Made by a program: the position numbers and the translations under genes | Shown: positions 12,231 to 25,837 of the stretch, piece after piece | Layout of the letters: every line of letters begins with the position of its first letter | Numbering within the stretch: position 1 is the first letter of the stretch | Assembly (NCBI GenBank): GCA_947247005.1 | Contig: OX365946.1 | Coordinates: forward strand, 49,192,734-49,256,733 | DNA length: 64,000 bases | From: Spisula solida | Taxonomy: Eukaryota; Mollusca; Bivalvia; Venerida; Mactridae | Reading direction: 5' to 3' | Notes under the pieces: generated by a model | Databases searched by the model: none | The model's input: only the letters and a program-made list of their open reading frames with translations | Told to the model about the DNA's origin: nothing

Positions 12231-15200
12231 CTGAAACAAACAGGATGGAATATTAGAATAAAAACTTCGCGAAAGATAAATAACTGAGAACAACACGTAT
12301 TAAACAACACGATACATATTAACTGTCACAAGTATTCATTGCATCTCCGGTCGATGAACATAACATAATACAATACAGTAAGGACATATCGCTTGGTAAG
12401 TGACGTGGGTTGCAAGTGCTAAGAACGCAAGTAAAATAGTAAGCATGAAAAACACTCATTCTGGGATAGAGTTCAGAGGATTTCTCGATAAAATCGGTCA
12501 AAGCATAAAATACTTCCGGTTGTTTTTAACGATTTTGTAGACATGTTTTTACTTGCTTTCTTAGTCAAACAATACGTCACAAACCAGGTGGTAAGTCCAA
12601 ACTGAATACGAGGATTGTTTCATTTAATGAGTGTTATGAATTCATTGAACAAGTCACACTTTCAACACATGCTAGCTTTCCACTTGAAGCACCAACGGTG
12701 CTGCTTTCTACAATTTCTATCAACACATTCGAGTTTCGAATGTCTCCTTTACTATAAACGACGTAATACCAAAGCGTTACTACACACGTGTATTGTTATT
12801 TTTATTTAATGGCTCCATGGTTACACCATCACGACGGCAACGCAAGATAAATGACTTTATTTCACTCTCATGACGACAAAACATGTAATAATAATAAGTA
12901 CACAAATGGTCATTTTGTCATGTTGGTACAATGGGGCCTAATTAAAATAATTATGTCTTATGCAAAAAGACGAAATTTAAAAATGTGCTGGTGAGGTTTG
13001 TGTGGAAATCTCCAATTTCCAATGTATTTGTAAAAAATAGGTTAGTAAAAATAGTTTAAAATAGTTTCGTAAGTAATATATATTGCACAAGATAATTGTT
13101 CATTATCACCGAATTAAATATAGTGAATTCACTGAATTGGTATGTCTTAAGTTACGTTAAAGGGAACGTAAATTAATGGCTAGGTAAATTATTCGGAGAT
13201 ACGCTCTTCTAAAGAAATGGTTTTATTTCTTCATTATATTGAATAAATTGCAATTGAGTAAACTCTCATTAAAACTTTAATTTGAAAGCAAAAGAGTAAT
13301 TTAATTGATAAAAAACTGCTTCCTATATATATCTTGTCAGTAGAAATCTTATCTTTGGTGAATAAAAGAATATTTAGTTTTTAAAAACCACCCATTGATC
13401 AGATAATGGCACTGGTTTCGGTTGTAAAGTTTAGTTAACGAGCACACGTGCAGAGTAATAATGATGCATTGAATAATTATATATCTTACCTCTTTTCGTA
13501 TGTGACGTTTCGGCTGAAATGATATAAACAAATATATGAATAAGCAAATAAAAACTAGCATCCAATAAAGATACATGTTGAAAGGTATTTGTAATCATGG
13601 TGTTGGCCTTAGCTGTGGAACAATGACGCATTACCGTTAAAAACCCAAGATTTATTTTCGTTGTGTTTGTTGATAAACACTTCAGAACTTAAGTCTGTAT
13701 CCATATGAACTTTCAAAATACTTAACAATAATGGTGTTTCCTAATACACAACCTCGAGAATTTGCATGTCTTTATCAAAATCAGCGAAATTAAAAACCCC
13801 TACAGAATTGTTGTTTGTCAGCACATTTGTATTTGTAATACATGTAAACGCAATTCCATTAACAATGTTTGTTGATATTTACCAGTATCAATCAAAGAAC
13901 TCATTTGACATCTTACTTTAAATGATAGATTTTAAAGCTATTTGGAAATTAATTTCGCTACTGATATTTCAGACTAGGTTAATTCCTTCAAAATCCACAA
14001 GAACAGCATTTATAACTGGTAACATCAGTTGGATTACGCCGTAAATGCGTTTATTACTTCAGACGAAATGAGAAATGCAGATTTAAGTAACGATAAACAA
14101 CAAATTGAATAATCATTTGAAAGTACTTAATGCTCTTGGCTTATGAAGCGAAAGGGCACTTGGAAAATGAAATATTAATCTAGTTGCGATTTCGATTTAA
14201 ACAATAATTTTAAAGGAAATAAATAAAAGCAATTCTGTTTCAACAATGACACCCTACAACATAACCAATGACCACGCGTTTTCATTTTGAAATATTCTAG
14301 TCCCGTGATCGAAATTCAGTAAGCACAGTATTTATTTCAATTTCGCACTTTTGATTTATTTAGCAAAGTAATGCGTATAGTTGTTAATTACCATATTAAC
14401 AACATCACTAAGTGATACATGTAGCATGTTTTATATATACTAACCCTTTCGAAAAGCACAACAAACATAAACGTTTGCACTAAATGAACGAAACACTGCC
14501 ATACTAGATTATCAATCTTCATTTTAGCGAATACGATTGATCTGATTGCTTTTATTGTATTTAGGAAATTGAGGAGAAATGTAATTAAATCCTTTCGTAA
14601 TCAATAACTAGTGATTTACCGATCAGAAGACATGTTGGCAAGAATTGATATTTCTAACAGTCATTGCTTTTTCTTAATGCCTTTGTCTAGCCATAGGACC
14701 AACAGAAAACACTATTCCACAATCTCTATAACATCAAGACTGTGATGTAATTCCATATAAAGGACAGCATTTATTTGATGTACGATCGTCCGTAGACACA
14801 TTTGACGATATCAATGGCGATGTTTGTCGCATTTTGTTTTTATCTATGCCATTAAGCAAATAGTATTTGAATACAATTTATAACAATGTGGATACGACGC
14901 ACTTCCATCACCAAAGTATTTATAGAATACATTTCATATCGGACTGATGCTCTTATAAAAACACCTATTTTCGGTATCGTGTAATTCATCTTTTTCTAAC
15001 GAGTATGATTTATTCGACAGAAACATGTCTTCATAACTTTGGAACGGAAACGTAGCGGACGAGTTTCTTTGCTACTGCGTCATGGAATTGCCAGTAAGAT
15101 TTTAATTTGATTTTATGAAGACTTGAAACTGATTATAAAAATTAGATGATACTGAAATAATATAACGACGATACCCGGTAAACCATCGAATGTGTATTTT

Positions 15201-16654
15201 TGTTGCGGCGTCACGTAGTTATGACAAGGTTGTTTTGTTGAAAAATGTTAGTATGGCTTAGAAATAGAAGCGTATTACTTCTTATTCTATGCACTGCATA
15301 CCTTAAACAACTATCATAAATATATGAGGAATCATCGAATTGTTAATCATAGTAATGATAGTACGTTAGCCTGTGTGATAATTGTGATGTTGTGTTATCC
15401 GTGATGGTCTTTACAGATAAATACATAAGGGGTATCGCATTAATCGTTCGATATCACTACTAAAATGAAATACAGGGAATAGTCATGGCTATGGAGTGTA
15501 CGAAGTATATATCTTTTGCGTTTAAATATCTATTGTATAACCATGTCTCTAACGCTCTAAAATTATCTCCGGAATACTTGGGTCACAAATTAGAAAATCC
15601 GTTGATATCTTTAAATATTTTTACATTTCTTTAACCATTAAAATTTCAGCAATCTTTCGTAAACAAATACAAATTAATTACAGGAATGTTGTTTCTGTTT
15701 TTTGTAAAGATTAATAATAAACACTGCAGCTTTTTGCGAGTAACTGTCAATTGAAAATACCTTCCAGGAAATAATCTTATATCACTACTATCATTACGTA
15801 GATATGTTATTACCTTCCATAAAAACATGATTCGCTGTACTCGATTGCCATTTTTGAACAAATAGGAGCATTTTTAAGTCGCAATAAACAGGTGTCAAAA
15901 TAAATCCGAAAAGCATGCTATTTTCAATTAGTTTTATTGGTTGGAATTTGGATTATTATAAATGGATGTAATCCGTATACCATTTCTGGGAAGCGATCAA
16001 AATATGAAGATATTAATTCGTGAACCAACAAGCATCATTTGGTATAAATAAGAAGGATTCCCTTTGTTTTTGACCGTCTTAATTGTCGACAGCAAATAAT
16101 TTCATTTGTATTTAAAGTTCTGATGGAGACATAAGGATTCAGGTTTCGTATCGTATGTTGAAGTGTAACGAACACTGACATTTACTTTTTTAAACAACTA
16201 CGGCAAGAAGACACAAATTCTGCTTCAAATGAACATAAGGCCAGTGTACTCTAGTATACCATCTTCTAAGTTCAATAAATTACTACTTGTTGACGAAAGG
16301 CTATGTAATTTTCCAGATAAATCATTGATACATACACCTTTTGGACATAAATCGTAGAATTCTTCTAAATAGTATCATAGAAACATGCCAAGGACAAGAA
16401 CAATACATAGCGAACGCCCCTCGTATGTGTAGCACACAGGTACAATTGTATAGTGCACACAGGATAATGAGAAAGGCGGGAATATTTGGTAAATTCCACA
16501 AAGGAGGATAAATCAGATGTGTAGATTTATCAATGACGTTTTGAGATCATTATTGACCTTATTTGTTTCCTCAAGTAATTTGTAAAACCAATTTTGCAAC
16601 ATTCTTACCAGTATTTAGTTTGCCGAATTGAACTTCTATTAAGTTTGTACTTAC
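12231..16654 (-). other. intron between Ig2 and C-terminal exons
   Basis: About 4.4 kb bounded by donor GTAAGT after the Ig2 exon and acceptor TTTCAG before the tail exon. It contains the micro-exon candidate at 13490-13513. The rest is AT-rich with no other repeat or exon that I can support. Confidence 0.5.
13490..13513 (-). CDS. candidate 24-nt micro-exon of the Ig gene
   Basis: The minus strand shows a long pyrimidine-rich tract ending TATCATTTCAG, then 24 bases (CC, seven codons, G), then donor GTAAGA. It enters and leaves in phase 1, so it can be skipped or included without a frame change between the Ig2 and tail exons. Included, it would insert AETSHTKR into the membrane-proximal linker. 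A match of acceptor, donor and both phases in the right intron is suggestive, but such short matches also arise by chance. Splice-junction RNA reads would decide. Confidence 0.35.
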
Positions 16655-16966
16655 CATTTAAAACATTTACTTTTGTACTTGTTATTTGCATATTTGACGA
16701 CCGACAGACATAAGTTCCATCGTCCTCCATTCTGGCACGATCAATTTTAAGAACACTGATAAATGTTTTTTTCTCGAGCGTATATTGCTTCGAAATGTGT
16801 ATTCCCTTTCGAGATATAGAAGTCAATTTTTGTCCATTTCGAAACCAGTCTATTTCGTCTGGTGGATAATATTCACCTGTGGCGTTACACTGAAGCACAA
16901 TAATGTCTCCTCTCTCAACAAATTGTGGCTCTGTAATATTTATTTCTGGTATTTCAACTTTCGGTT
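16655..16966 (-). CDS. Ig2 exon of Dpr/zig-8/lachesin-like cell-surface protein
   Basis: This single 312-bp exon encodes the whole second Ig domain. The acceptor is TTATTTCTTACAG above 16966 and the donor is ATG|GTAAGT below 16655; both are phase 1. Hallmarks in order: first cysteine in VLQCNATGEYY, tryptophan in IDWFRNG, and DDGTYVC with the second cysteine. N-glycosylation sequons are NIT (in EINITEP) and NAT (after the first cysteine). The join to the previous exon gives NVVEPKVEIP, the usual Ig1-Ig2 linker form in this family. Members are neuronal recognition proteins acting at the cell surface through Ig1. Lachesin, DIP and IgLON relatives have a third Ig domain; here the next exon is the anchor tail, so the protein is two-Ig, like Dpr and zig-8. 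Confidence 0.9.
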
Positions 16967-17833
16967 CTGTAAGAAATAATGTAATTTGTATTTCCACTTG
17001 TATACGTCTATGCAGGACATTTTGATATAATATTATGAAGTTACTGGTTTTGTTTCTACAGTATTGTAATTTTGAGAATATGTGAAGTCGAAATTTAACC
17101 AACTAACTTTCTATAAAAATTGTTTCAAACGACTATCCAAAACATGTCAATCAATTTGCCCAAATATTACATACATGCCGCTTCGCAATTTATATTAAAC
17201 ATGCTTTTATGTAAACTATGGTAAATATATTATTTTATGGAACGTAAGATAATGAAGAATTTGTCTGTGTATCGTGAAGTTTTACAAAGCGAAAATGTTG
17301 ACGTTGACTATGTATGCAACTATGCGAATTTCGGCATAGACGTACGAAATATGACCCATACGCTTTGTGTGAAATTGAAAGTTCGACATAAGTTATTACT
17401 GGCGGAGAAGACAATGAAAGCTGCATTCATACTATATATTTAATTACGTTTGTGTCTACCATTTTACTGTGGTGAAGTTATTATATTATTGACATAAGTT
17501 TTTACCTGATTAAATGGATGGACTACCCTTAAATGCATATGTCGTATAATTTTACTAAGCTCTGATTTTATGTGGTTATATATCCATGGTAACGGAGAAC
17601 GTGGCTTCTCTATGTGATTGAAATGTTAACGTTCTAACAACCCAACGTGACAGTTGAATATGTTTAGATATGTTTGGTATGCACAGACTTGGCTTTCATT
17701 GTTAAGTGAATTAATCAAATAAAAGTGATCTGCGTCTATACCGACGAGCTAAATAGACAGTTACCATGCCTACACGACTGGGTGAAAACTTAATACATTT
17801 ACGCTAATGTCTACGTTAAATTAGGTTTCTTAC
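16967..17833 (-). other. intron between Ig1 second half and Ig2
   Basis: An 867-bp phase-1 intron with consensus donor GTAAGA and acceptor TTACAG. Overlapping 63-68 codon frames at 17235-17443 on both strands are chance frames. Confidence 0.8.
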
Positions 17834-18047
17834 CAACAACATTGAGAGTGATAATTCTCCTGACAGTTCTATCTTTTGATGAAATCTGACATTCGTATAC
17901 TCCATCGTCTTCCGGTTTCACGTCTTTGATCATGAGATCCCATTGGTTCTTGAATTCTATATGCGCAACTTGGATGCGTTTGTCGTCAATAACTGTCATG
18001 GTACCGGAAGTAAGTGGAAATGAGCTATCAATGCGGCGCCAGACGAC
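17834..18047 (-). CDS. Ig1 second-half exon of Dpr/zig-8-like protein
   Basis: This 214-bp exon begins in phase 0 after acceptor TTACTTTTCTAG and ends in phase 1 before GTAAGA. It supplies the core tryptophan (VVWRRIDSS), the strand-rich middle (MTVIDDKRIQV) and the closing motif DDGVYECQIS with the second Ig1 cysteine, then LNVV. In Dpr and DIP proteins this half carries much of the homophilic/heterophilic contact face, including the Y-E-C-Q-I block, which is intact here. The coding region extends 16 codons upstream of the ATG at 17999, which is internal and not a start. It splices in frame to exon 35697-35818. Confidence 0.9.
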
Positions 18048-18455
18048 CTAGAAAAGTAAATGGCAGAGAAATAGATTTGAACGATATTACGAACATACCG
18101 ATTTCAAAGTTGACAAAAAAATCATTAAGCTCCCATAGCCATACAATATGTAAATACAGTTCACTGACAGATCACGATCTATTTCGTTAATAAAGGTACT
18201 ATGAAGAGAAAGGCCATTCTTATATTATTATTCATAGATGTGTTCACTAAGTGTCTGTTTTTCATTGTACAAATTAATTACAGCCCGTTAAGATTTACAT
18301 GACAACCTTCAGTTTAGCCAAAGAGGCAGACAGCCAATTAAAGATGGTTTATGAACGATTGACCAATAAGCATTACGTAAAGAATACCATAGTTTATAAG
18401 AAGGCCCGCCTAACTAGAGCAGCAGGCAGATAGTCACTAGTTATTTTAAGATATG

Positions 18456-18482
18456 CCCGGGTTATACATTGTATAACTTGGG
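18456..18482. repeat. small perfect hairpin
   Basis: CCCGGGTTATAC, a 3-bp loop and GTATAACTTGGG form a 7-bp perfect core stem that can be extended with mismatches. Its function is unknown. Confidence 0.4.
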
Positions 18483-21206
18483 TAAAAGGTCAATGTTCAT
18501 GCCTCATGATATTTTGCGTATATTGTGATTCGAACTACTTAACGATTAATAGTAAGGAAGGTAACTGTGAATTTCCCGCATCCATGCTTTGTTCACATTT
18601 TAAATTACAATCAACATAATTTTTAGTACACCTTTTATTTCTCGAGTAATCACAAATCTCTCTTTCTCTTCATTTTCGCCTTAAACTTTAAAGATATAAC
18701 CAGAAATATGAAATGTTATTTTGTTTAAAAACGTACACTAATTATGCATAACTGTTATTCACGACTATGCATATATTGTTTGCGTTGAACCATGTTGTTT
18801 GTTCATGGCTCATTTTTTACCTAAACAATCTTATAGTGATTTATGTTAACTATATTCTTAACAAACTTGTAAACTTGTGAAATAAGGGCCACGCCAAATA
18901 ACCGCTGAATAGGAGTCTACTACAGTTGTAATATTGACCCAGTGAAGGTATTAATATGCTGGTGTTAGCGCGATAATGACAGACAATGAAATGTTTCTCC
19001 ATAAACCACTTGTAGAAGACAAAACAAATGTATACGGTTTCATAATATTTTTTTAGAGTATAATGTATTATAATTACATGACAGAGATAGAAAACATCCT
19101 TAACCATTTCAAATCGCCCATGTATCCGCATACAACAATCTCAAAAGAAGTTAAAAAAATACATGGAGATAATAAACTCTGTCCTTACTTAGTTTATGGT
19201 TTTCTTACATAAAACACAGTGTTTAGATAGCGGAATAGTTGGACGTATAAAACTAAGCGTTCTCATATTGTTAGCAAATACATAAGTAACAAACTGATAA
19301 AATGTGCCTGCTATTTCAATTACCTCTAGCATATGTGCATTCAATTAGGTATCCATCTTTGCAGTATTGAAACTTTCTCGTCTCTCCTATTTTGTGGTAC
19401 ATTAAGTAATTAGAAAATGTAAACAACTACTTTAGATATTAGTTCGTTAATTTGAAAATATGTGCCTCTGGAATAACCATTGCTTTCACTAATATCCGAA
19501 GGGAGTACAACTTTCTATCGAATATTGCGAGGTTAATATTTTAGCTTATGTTATATATATTATTGTGATATTTGGAAATTTGGAGACAAATTGTATGTGC
19601 TTCCAGAAACACCTGGCCTTGTAAGGAATTCATGTACAACAGAAATAGCATATTCTTCTAGACATTGGAATAAGATATGCTTGAAGGTTGCATGCGGGTC
19701 GAATTCAAACTTCCTTGATTTTTTTAGAACATTTACGCATGCCAAGGTCGCCTCAATACACAATTGTCCTTCGATCCTAAAATAATTCAGTATTAATTAA
19801 GAACATAGAGATATTGAACCTGTATATTTTATCAGACTAGTAAAGCCCTCATGATACTACTATTACTGGAACACTCTTATAGAATAGTATTGGTACTGAA
19901 GTTAAATACACAGCAAACTGTTAAACGGACTCGAATTTAGGATTTCATAATCTAATATGGTTTGGATGTTAAAGCAGGTTTGCGATATAAAAAAAAACCT
20001 TTTTGTTTAGGTTGGTTGGTCGTGTTTCAGTCGTATAGAGATTTCCCATCGAAACATTCCAAACATACCCACCAGTCAAAGAACCATGACGCCTTATACA
20101 ATGAGTACCAAGTCATTGAACATGTTGATGAGAAATATTTCATACATTCAAAGTAGTCAGCATGATAATTGTCACTATTTTGTGGGTTGTTGTTAAGACA
20201 TTACACGCTTTTTGGTTCATTTCTACTTTGGTGTTACAGAAATAATTATGTCGTGTTTTAAACAGCACTACACTATCGGAATTTAGTATCCCCCATTATG
20301 CTGGTGTTGTGCTGTATTTTGTCATATAATGTTTATATATAATATTACGTAATGTGGTATTGTAGTTAGATGTACCTACATTGTTGGGTATGCTTAAGCT
20401 GATCATATGTGTGCAATTTACAAAGCTAGTTGGCACAGTGACAGAATTTTGTGACAAGCGTCCATAAAACTGAAGGGTGGCTTGGGAAGTTACCTAAAAA
20501 ACTCTAGCATGCACAATTATATATATATGAAATGGAATGACAACATAGAACACGAACTGTCATATCCAAAGCGCAATGGCATACATTGAATTCATGCTGC
20601 AAAATATCAACTATTACTGCAGGAGTCTCGGTGGTATTTCTGCCAGAATAAAGAATGAGCCATTTATACAAGTATTGCATCAAACTGTCAAATAGACATC
20701 ATCGTTACGTTGAAATCACAAAAAAATAATCTAAAAGCATGTTCCATACTGACGGAGGCAATCAATAACTTAATTGCTTGATGCTAGACACTGGATTGAA
20801 ACGGTTTAATCAAACATTCAAATTCATTTCATGGTATGTCAAGCTCTTCGTTTCCAGCCTCTAGTTTGATATTGAAACATCGCTACATCGGCACTTACGG
20901 AATGGAAATGATCGAAATCCAAACTTGGTATATGAAATATTTTCTAAGCATGCCACTCTGATTGTGATATGTATGACAGGTCGCCATGGAAATACAGTAT
21001 ATCATACAGACGTACGCACGGAGCTAAACGTTACCCTGCCTCTACAACAATTTATCTTCATCAATGAGATGTTACAATATAGAAATTATACAAGAAACAT
21101 AACACTTGAGGATTCCCAGTATTGCTAGAGCTGAGCAGCTAAGGGAGTACTAAATCATACCGGAACTTATTACGCATCTATACAATTTATATATATTTTG
21201 TATTAT

Positions 21207-21239
21207 AACAACATAACATAACATAACAACATAACATAT
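21207..21239. repeat. (AACAT)n-type microsatellite
   Basis: Alternating AACAT and AAC units, about 33 bp. Confidence 0.7.
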
Positions 21240-24200
21240 AGTTTATTGACATAAAATTGCATTAATACAATTTATAATCAAACAAATAATCAAATATACT
21301 AGAAAGAGAAAATATGGAAAGTCTGCAGGAATGTGTAAACATTGTGACAGGGTGAAATTTTAACATAGTTTTCTGAAGGGTCTTGAAATAAAGGATGATA
21401 AAAAGGATGAAATTGTTATGAAAATGTGAAATGTCTTAAACAGAAATTCTGATTTTATTTGCGAAATAAATAAATTTTGACAAGTTATTAATAGATAGTT
21501 TGGAAGTAGAATTCATTATTATACCAATTCCTGACAATACCTAGACACAGAGCTTCAGTTATATTTCCCATTCTAGGCTTAATTAATATGAAATTGAACA
21601 TTGTCTAAATGTACCTATTATAACACGTTTTACCTTGCTTTTTCATGTTTTACACACATACCAAATTGAATGCCTTGATATATTTGTAGAATGCGGGAAA
21701 AATAATAGTTAATTTGCAAACATATCAAGAAACAAATAATTAATAAGTGGCACGCCTGTCAGTTTCACCCGCCGATTGCTACAATAATGAGTATTTTTAT
21801 TTGATAATATTAGACATAATTCACTGCCATTGGTGCGGGTCTTTCGTACATTTATGGCTAAACATCAAAACGTTTTACTGTGCCTCGAAAATACGCGCAT
21901 ATACATATCCGATTTGTCTTCACAATTGCGTTAACGTGCACTAAAGAAAAGCAAATGACATTACGCGTTCGCCAGAAAATTTAATTATAATGAACCATTC
22001 TATATCATATGTATTGCAACGGTATTAGGTTTATTACCCTCTAAACATGTACCCTGGAAAGTCGCCAAACTACAATAGTGTATCCTATTAAGTTTGAGAA
22101 CTTTGAGGTATACATATCGTATGTCAAAGAGACTAGTGACACCTATGATTGAACTATCGTATTATCATCAGATGCCGGTGATTATCAAATGTTTTCCTTA
22201 TTCTGATTCCTGATAAGATTACATACAACAATTCAAACTGTTGGTAAATTAATGTGTATGTCTGTGGTTTTTTCACAAACAGCAGACGTCTGTATGATTG
22301 AATCTATGAAACAATGACTTACACGTACTGTATCAGCCGGCTACAGTACGCTACGTTATCCAGATACCTCACTTATAACGTCTACGTCAAAATCGACTGC
22401 GCTCTGTCCGGCACTTCCTGCTAGATGGTGTACGTATAATAAGGAGTATATTCTTAGTTTGAGTGTTAAAAGAAAGGTATAAAATTTGAAGTTATAACAC
22501 ACGTTAGACAGGGTGAAACATCAGCTTCACATATTGCATTATTATTGTTGACATGATTTTCCTTAGGGACAAGGGGCCGGACATTAGCGTTTACCAAACG
22601 CAGTCTTGGATAAATTCACGAACTATTCTGGCAAGTTGCGTTTCGTTGACGTTTAGTGTATTTATATTTTAATGGCGTTATGTATACAACACTATACCAA
22701 TACCAAAATGAATTGATTCACAACCCGTAAACATCCAACTGTGCAAGAACTTAACTCATCAATTGTATGCCCTGTTATGTCATACCTGATCTACTCAATG
22801 AGTTACCGTGATGCAACCAGGAATGATATTAATTAATTGCTTTCTTCCGATGAGTCAATTCTAATTCACAACCAGTAGTTACATGTAGCATATTTCCGAA
22901 TCCACTGTTGGATTTGATTACATAACATGGCGACCACTTGAGTGTTGTGCATTAATGATTCAATCACAATTTCTGAAAAATGTTTCTTTTTGACACCGAG
23001 GTCAAATGCTTAATTTTCTACGTCAACTTTTTTAATTATTTACGAAAAAGTCATTATGTGTGTTCTTTGAACAACGCATTGTACTTTCGTACATGGCAGA
23101 ATTAATTTACTAAATTCCCTCGAAGCCGGAGATCATTTGCCTTTTAGGCCGCAATAAAACAGAATTGCCACGCTTTACGATTATCTCAGTCTAAACTATG
23201 AATGTCTCCATGATCGTGTGTAAATGATCAAAAACAAGATAAAATGCTTGAAATAAAGTAAGTATAATTTTATTTAGTGATATACACCTCGAAAGAAAAC
23301 ACCGAAATTATTTGTTTGCAACTTGTTTAGGGTTTTGATTTTAACAGTGATGTTATGGTCATTGAAATATAAAAACGTTTACATTACGTAGCCCGTAAAT
23401 TTACCCATATAACCTAGATTCATAGCAATGTATAAGAATGTTGTTCAGTAAATATTTACTTGTATAACGTTATGTAACATATTGTGCGAGTGTCTTCTAA
23501 AGTTTGTGCTTTGACCGTTGAAATATAAACAAAATAGCAACGGTGATTAGAGTTCGCTTACCTGCAATTAAAAGACGTTTTTGTTATTATGTTCAGAAAA
23601 GGGCATGTGGTCTGTTTTGACATCACTTTCATGCCGGCTTTGATCACCCGTTGTTATTGTCGTAAAAGTACACACATAGACATTTAGGGTCTTTGTTTCC
23701 TGCACAAATGCAGTAAAACTGTTGATGATTTCATTGATAATATTATGTTTTATGCATATGATATATGTATATATATTATAAAAATATTAGGTTTTGGTTG
23801 AATAAGTGCGCCACTGAATCAAGTACATTGTTTTATGCGCCAATATTGGTACTTTTCCGATATATTTATGCGCCATAATTATTTACATCAATGGAAATTT
23901 GCCTTGGCGCATAGAGACAGTTTACATATATAAGACAAATGCTCTAGTATAGAGCGGTGACTTTTAAGATTAGACTCTATGGGAGCGGTCAATTTAATTA
24001 TGAATTAAGAAATGAAATATTTTAGTCATCATTAAAATAAATGAATTTGTGAAAATTAAAAATAAAGCTGTTAACTTAGAAAAGTGTTGTATTTCATCAG
24101 AGCTATAATTTTAACTAAAAATACCAAAAGGAATAAATAAAAAAGCAATTCCAATGTGGCTTCAGAGAAACTATACAGTCCTCAACAAATGAACAAACAC

Positions 24201-25588
24201 ACAAACAAGAAGTCGCCACAGTTATGTCTAGATAATGCCCAACGCCATATATCAACGTCATCTAACATTGTTGGTATATAATGTATTTATCGATGAGTGC
24301 AACAGTGCAAGTAAGTTTGTGAAAAAATATTTGTTGACGGTGAAAAGAGAAAATGAACTACCGTTGATTGTGACTAAATGACTGTGGGAGCACCTTAAAA
24401 TTTGTTTATATGAACATAATTATATCTAGTTTCAAAGTTATTTATACTGACGTTGTATATTTAGCCAGGTAAGAACACAATCTATAGAGATACCAACCAA
24501 ACATGATGATACAAATGTTTATTGACGAACTCAAATATTTAGACCGAGACAAAAGTAAATAAAAATTAAATATATTCCGTTTAAGAAATGAAATACACAG
24601 CTAAATGCAGTAACTAAAGTGAAGCCGTTTTGTTTTCAAACGTAGAAAGCAATTTTGTCAAATGTGCAAAGTATAACTTTTATTGAAGGTCGCTTGATCT
24701 AGATATATTTCTCCACTTTCTTACGATATATCGACAGTTCGTACAGTTTGCTCATTACCGTATCTTAATGTGTTAAAGATGTATGTATTCCCGTCACAGT
24801 CTTAATTGTTTCCAGGGATAATTGCTATTCCGACTTCCGTCAGATTTTTGTAGAGCGATATATTGCATAGATTCAGGCGATAAGACACTTTATGTCTAAT
24901 TCACTTCACAAAATTGGCAAAGGTCTGACTCCAAATGTAGGTTCATTTGGAAATACAGGCGATTTCGACCGAGGCTACCTTTCCATGTTATTTAATAAGT
25001 TTAGAATGTGGCTTCGATTTCTCGGCTAATTGATTAAGTGTATTAGAATGATTTCACGTAATTGTATTTACAATATTGTCTAATATCGTTAATGATAGTC
25101 TAGACGCTAAGAATGGAATAAAGAGCTATTTCATCTAAACCTATTGCTCTGTTAAGTATTCGATTAAATGAGTACAATCCAACGAAATTGGAAATTTCCT
25201 GATATTAAATAAGTTTTATAACTGATTCATCCGCTAGTCCGTCTTACAGATCGCACGCGTATGTTATTTAATTATGGCGTGCGTATCGGGAGAAAGTACC
25301 ACTCTTTAACGTATCAAAGTGCTGAAACATAGTTAGAGACGAAACCATGAATTTGTTTGTTGTTCTATTGTACAGTCGTAGTTTATACATTTATATATCG
25401 ATGTGATAGTCTCAGTGCCTAGAATCAGACTGCTGGATATAATTTACAGTGTTGTAACACTCACCTATGCTTTTATTTGGCCAAACTATTTGTGTATGTC
25501 GAGCTATATGGTTTCTTCTGAGTGCTGTCCGATTTAAAATTACATTTTTAAACATTTATATATCGTTATTGATAGTCTGAGGGTCTAG

Positions 25589-25837
25589 AATAATGCAAAA
25601 TTATTTTAGAATTAAAATAATTATATTTATTTTTTCGAGATCCCCACTAAACGTGTTGGCTACGCACCAGCTTTGTCCGAAAGGCATTAGTCATACCTGG
25701 TCGATTTTGGCTGGGTCCTGTTTTATCGCTGTATGACAGCGTCGTAATGGGGTACCATCAGAGGGTATATATTCAGTAAATCTCGTGCACCGCGCACTTG
25801 TTCAGTTACATCCAGACAGTTCGTTAGTAATATTTTC
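25589..25837 (+). repeat. left terminal repeat A1
   Basis: This 249-bp segment is the same as 29373-29621. It starts AATAATGC, then a perfect 10-bp inverted repeat (25599-25608 and 25613-25622, 4-bp centre). Near its right end are TATATATT (25766-25773) and an initiator-like TTCAGTT at about 25801. That suggests a + strand promoter with transcription starting inside A1, as expected for the left end of a retroelement. Confidence 0.85.
25766..25810 (+). promoter_or_regulatory. putative core promoter in repeat A
   Basis: TATATATT at 25766-25773 is followed 30-40 bases on by TTCAGTT (25801-25807), an initiator-like sequence. A small GTGC/GCAC hairpin lies between them (25785-25797). The same arrangement exists in A2 at 29550-29594. 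The call is inference from spacing and motifs. Confidence 0.35.

Noticed and set aside
13349..13576. Hydrophobic minus-strand frame (MYLYWMLVFICLFIYLF...) as a membrane segment
   Set aside because: The hydrophobic part is the pyrimidine tract leading to the TTTCAG acceptor of the micro-exon candidate; T-rich tracts read as F, L and I.
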